Source: Nocardioides guangzhouensis
GTDB lineage: Bacteria > Actinomycetota > Actinomycetes > Propionibacteriales > Nocardioidaceae
Length of the DNA: 64,000 nucleotides
Direction: 5' to 3'
NCBI RefSeq assembly: GCF_004519545.1
Contig: NZ_SDKM01000014.1
Coordinates: 59,763-123,762 of the forward strand
Shown: positions 62,287 to 64,000 of the stretch, piece after piece
Numbering within the stretch: position 1 is the first letter of the stretch
Layout: each line of letters opens with the position of its first letter
Position numbers and translations under genes: made by a program
The notes under the pieces: model-generated
The model's database searches: none
Told to the model about the DNA's origin: nothing
Seen by the model: the letters and a program-made list of their open reading frames with translations, nothing else

Positions 62287-64000
62287 GTGCGCAATTTCGA
62301 GTGGAACACGTCGTTGAGGCGCGGACTGTCCGGGCTGCTGGCGGGAGTGGTTCTCGGCGGGTTCTTCGTCGGTCTCTCCTCCGCCCCGGCCGAGGCGGTC
62401 GAGGACCACGTCATCGTGACTTTCACGTTCGACGACGCGCGTGCCAGCCAGTACCCGATGCTCCCGATCTTTGCCGCCCATGGCGCCAAGGCCACGTTCT
62501 ACGTGAACAGCGGCCTCATGGGAACGAACGGCATCATGAGCTGGTCGCAGCTGCATGACATCGCAGACGCAGGCCACGAGATCGCGGGGCACACCGCTCA
62601 CCACACCGAGCTCACCGAGGTGAGCGAGACGACCGCACGGCAGGAGATCCAGGCGGACGTCACCGCCCTGCAGGCCCAAGGCTTCCCGCGGCCGGTCTCG
62701 TTCGCCTACCCGGTCGGGTACTACGGCCCCCCTGAGCAGCAGATGGTCCAGGACGCCGGCTACTCGTCGGCCCGGACCATCGACACCTTCCGGGGGGAGA
62801 CCGCTCCCCCGGCCGACCCGTATGCCGTCCGCATCGTCCGCGACAGCCTGGACGGGTCGGAAGGACTCCAGGCGCTGAAGAACGACGTGCTGGCGGCGGA
62901 GGCGTCGTCGGGGAAGAAGTGGATCGTGTACGTGATGCACGAGTTCTACTCCCCGATCGACGAGGAGATCGACGAGTTCCTCGACTGGCTGCAGCCGCGC
63001 TCTGCGAACGGGACCGTGATCAAGACGGTGCGCGAGGTCATGCCCCCGCCCGGGCCCCAACCTCCCGTCGCCGAAGCCGGCCCGGCGCAGTCGGTGGCCA
63101 CCGGGTCGACCGTCACCCTCGACGGCACCGGCAGCAGTGACGTCAACAACGACCCGTTGACCTACCAGTGGACCCAGACCGCCGGGCCGGCCGTCACCCT
63201 CTCCAGCGCCACCGCGGCGAAGCCCACCTTCACCGCGCCGGCCACCGCAGCGAACCTGACCTTCCAGCTCACCGTGAACGACGGACAGTTCACCTCACCT
63301 CCGGACACCGTGACTGTCAGCGTCACCGCTCCACCACCGGAGGGGACGCCGACCTTCCGCTCGAGCTCCTCGACCGGCGACGACGCCTATGCCACCGCCG
63401 CCAACGTTCCGGTGCCGTCCGGTGCCGCCGCCGGCGACATCGTCGTGGCGTCCATCGCGACCTGGGGCGGCGCTCCGGCGATCACCGCCCCCGCCGGGTT
63501 CACGCTGAAGGCCACCTACACCGGTGGCACCGACACCGTCCGGATCTACTGGAAGCGCCTGACCGCCGCCGACACCGGCAGCTACCAGTTCACGTGGAGC
63601 GGCGGCCGCTGGTCCTCCGGCCACGCCATCGCGGTCTCCGGCGGCCCCTCCACCGGAGATCCGATCGAGGCCATCAACCAGGCCAGCGCCGCCTCGGCCA
63701 CCACCTTCCCGAGCGTCAGCGTGTCGACGACGACCGCGCCGCTGCTCGCCTGGTTCGGCCGCAACGACGAGCCGGCCTCCCAGCACACCCCACCCACCGG
63801 CTTCACGGAGGCGCAGGACAGGGACTGCAGCACCGTCGCCTACCGCCAGGCCGCGGTAGCAGGCACGCAGACGGCCTCCGGAGCCAGCTACACCGGCCCG
63901 GCCGGCCAGCACCAGGCGGTCCTGGTCGCGGTGAGGGGCGCGGCAGGCGCTGGATCGAACCAGCCGCCGGTGGCCGAGGCCGGCCCCGCCCAGTCGGTCA
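62287..64000 (+). CDS. Exported polysaccharide deacetylase with PKD/REJ-like repeats (3' end outside window)
   Basis: At least 571 codons, open to the end of the window. The GTG follows GGGGGAG. A signal peptide (SGLLAGVVLGGFFVGLSSAPAEA) precedes a NodB domain with metal residues D49/D50 in FTFDDAR and H102/H106 in GHTAHH, and the FAYPVGYYG motif. After about residue 255 comes a PKD/REJ-like domain beginning PPVAEAGPAQSV, then a beta-rich carbohydrate-binding-like region, then a second PPVAEAGPAQSV at 63961. It probably removes acetyl groups from a surface or external polysaccharide and adheres through its repeats. Confidence 0.85.
   Translation, partial: MRNFEWNTSLRRGLSGLLAGVVLGGFFVGLSSAPAEAVEDHVIVTFTFDDARASQYPMLPIFAAHGAKATFYVNSGLMGTNGIMSWSQLHDIADAGHEIAGHTAHHTELTEVSETTARQEIQADVTALQAQGFPRPVSFAYPVGYYGPPEQQMVQDAGYSSARTIDTFRGETAPPADPYAVRIVRDSLDGSEGLQALKNDVLAAEASSGKKWIVYVMHEFYSPIDEEIDEFLDWLQPRSANGTVIKTVREVMPPPGPQPPVAEAGPAQSVATGSTVTLDGTGSSDVNNDPLTYQWTQTAGPAVTLSSATAAKPTFTAPATAANLTFQLTVNDGQFTSPPDTVTVSVTAPPPEGTPTFRSSSSTGDDAYATAANVPVPSGAAAGDIVVASIATWGGAPAITAPAGFTLKATYTGGTDTVRIYWKRLTAADTGSYQFTWSGGRWSSGHAIAVSGGPSTGDPIEAINQASAASATTFPSVSVSTTTAPLLAWFGRNDEPASQHTPPTGFTEAQDRDCSTVAYRQAAVAGTQTASGASYTGPAGQHQAVLVAVRGAAGAGSNQPPVAEAGPAQSV

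Overview
The window is a GC-rich actinobacterial chromosome segment, most probably from Nocardioides or another member of the Nocardioidaceae. The reasons are the gene families (SARP regulators, WS/DGAT acyltransferase, GAF-ANTAR and DUF5994 proteins, FurB/Zur zinc operon, dimeric-type glycyl-tRNA synthetase with a recO-uppS pair), the frequent GTG starts, the many 1-14 base gene overlaps, and short intergenic GCTGGTCGAGGAGCGAGCG-type repeats. This is inference; no 16S gene is present.

Layout. 1-6.5 kb: the end of a MacB/FtsX permease, a YCII protein, a histidine phosphatase, an exported calcium-repeat protein, an FAD oxidoreductase, and an ECF sigma factor with its membrane partner. 6.6-19.8 kb: an accessory region. 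It holds a 1399-residue SARP-STAND-WD40 regulator facing a small exported repeat protein across SARP-type direct repeats. It also holds three DUF5994 paralogues, several small proteins (two of them homologous), and decayed genes (transglutaminase, GAF-ANTAR, STAS). The region ends at a tRNA-Met. 20-27.5 kb: lipid acyltransferase, molybdenum hydroxylase large subunit with a PIG-L deacetylase, a MerR-controlled metal cassette, an aldo/keto reductase, an orphan gas-vesicle GvpA/J protein and a tRNA-Asn. 27.5-36 kb: dnaG, dgt, a cell-wall protein, dusB, a DksA-like protein, and an iron-storage pair (bfd-bfr) under a DtxR/IdeR-type box. 36-42 kb: a SWIM zinc-finger/DUF6493 pair, a lipoprotein and glyS. 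42.5-46.2 kb: a zinc uptake operon (znuA-znuC-znuB-zur) with two Zur-like boxes embedded in what looks like a leaderless promoter. 46.2-56.4 kb: a second sigma/partner module, uppS, a MarR regulator, recO, acetyltransferases, a MASE1-PAS histidine kinase, and leuA with a leucine leader peptide. A four-unit palindromic array separates the kinase from leuA. 56.4-64 kb: acetyltransferase, exported carbohydrate-active and Ig-like proteins, a flavodoxin-like protein, tandem septum-formation-domain lipoproteins, and the start of a large polysaccharide deacetylase that runs off the end.

The strongest functional stories are as follows. The SARP-STAND regulator and its small repeat-bearing neighbour recall the AfsR/AfsS arrangement. 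In the zinc operon every transport component carries a histidine-rich segment. The stress-flavoured accessory region mixes intact, duplicated and broken genes. All family assignments come from reading motifs by eye; no database search was run.
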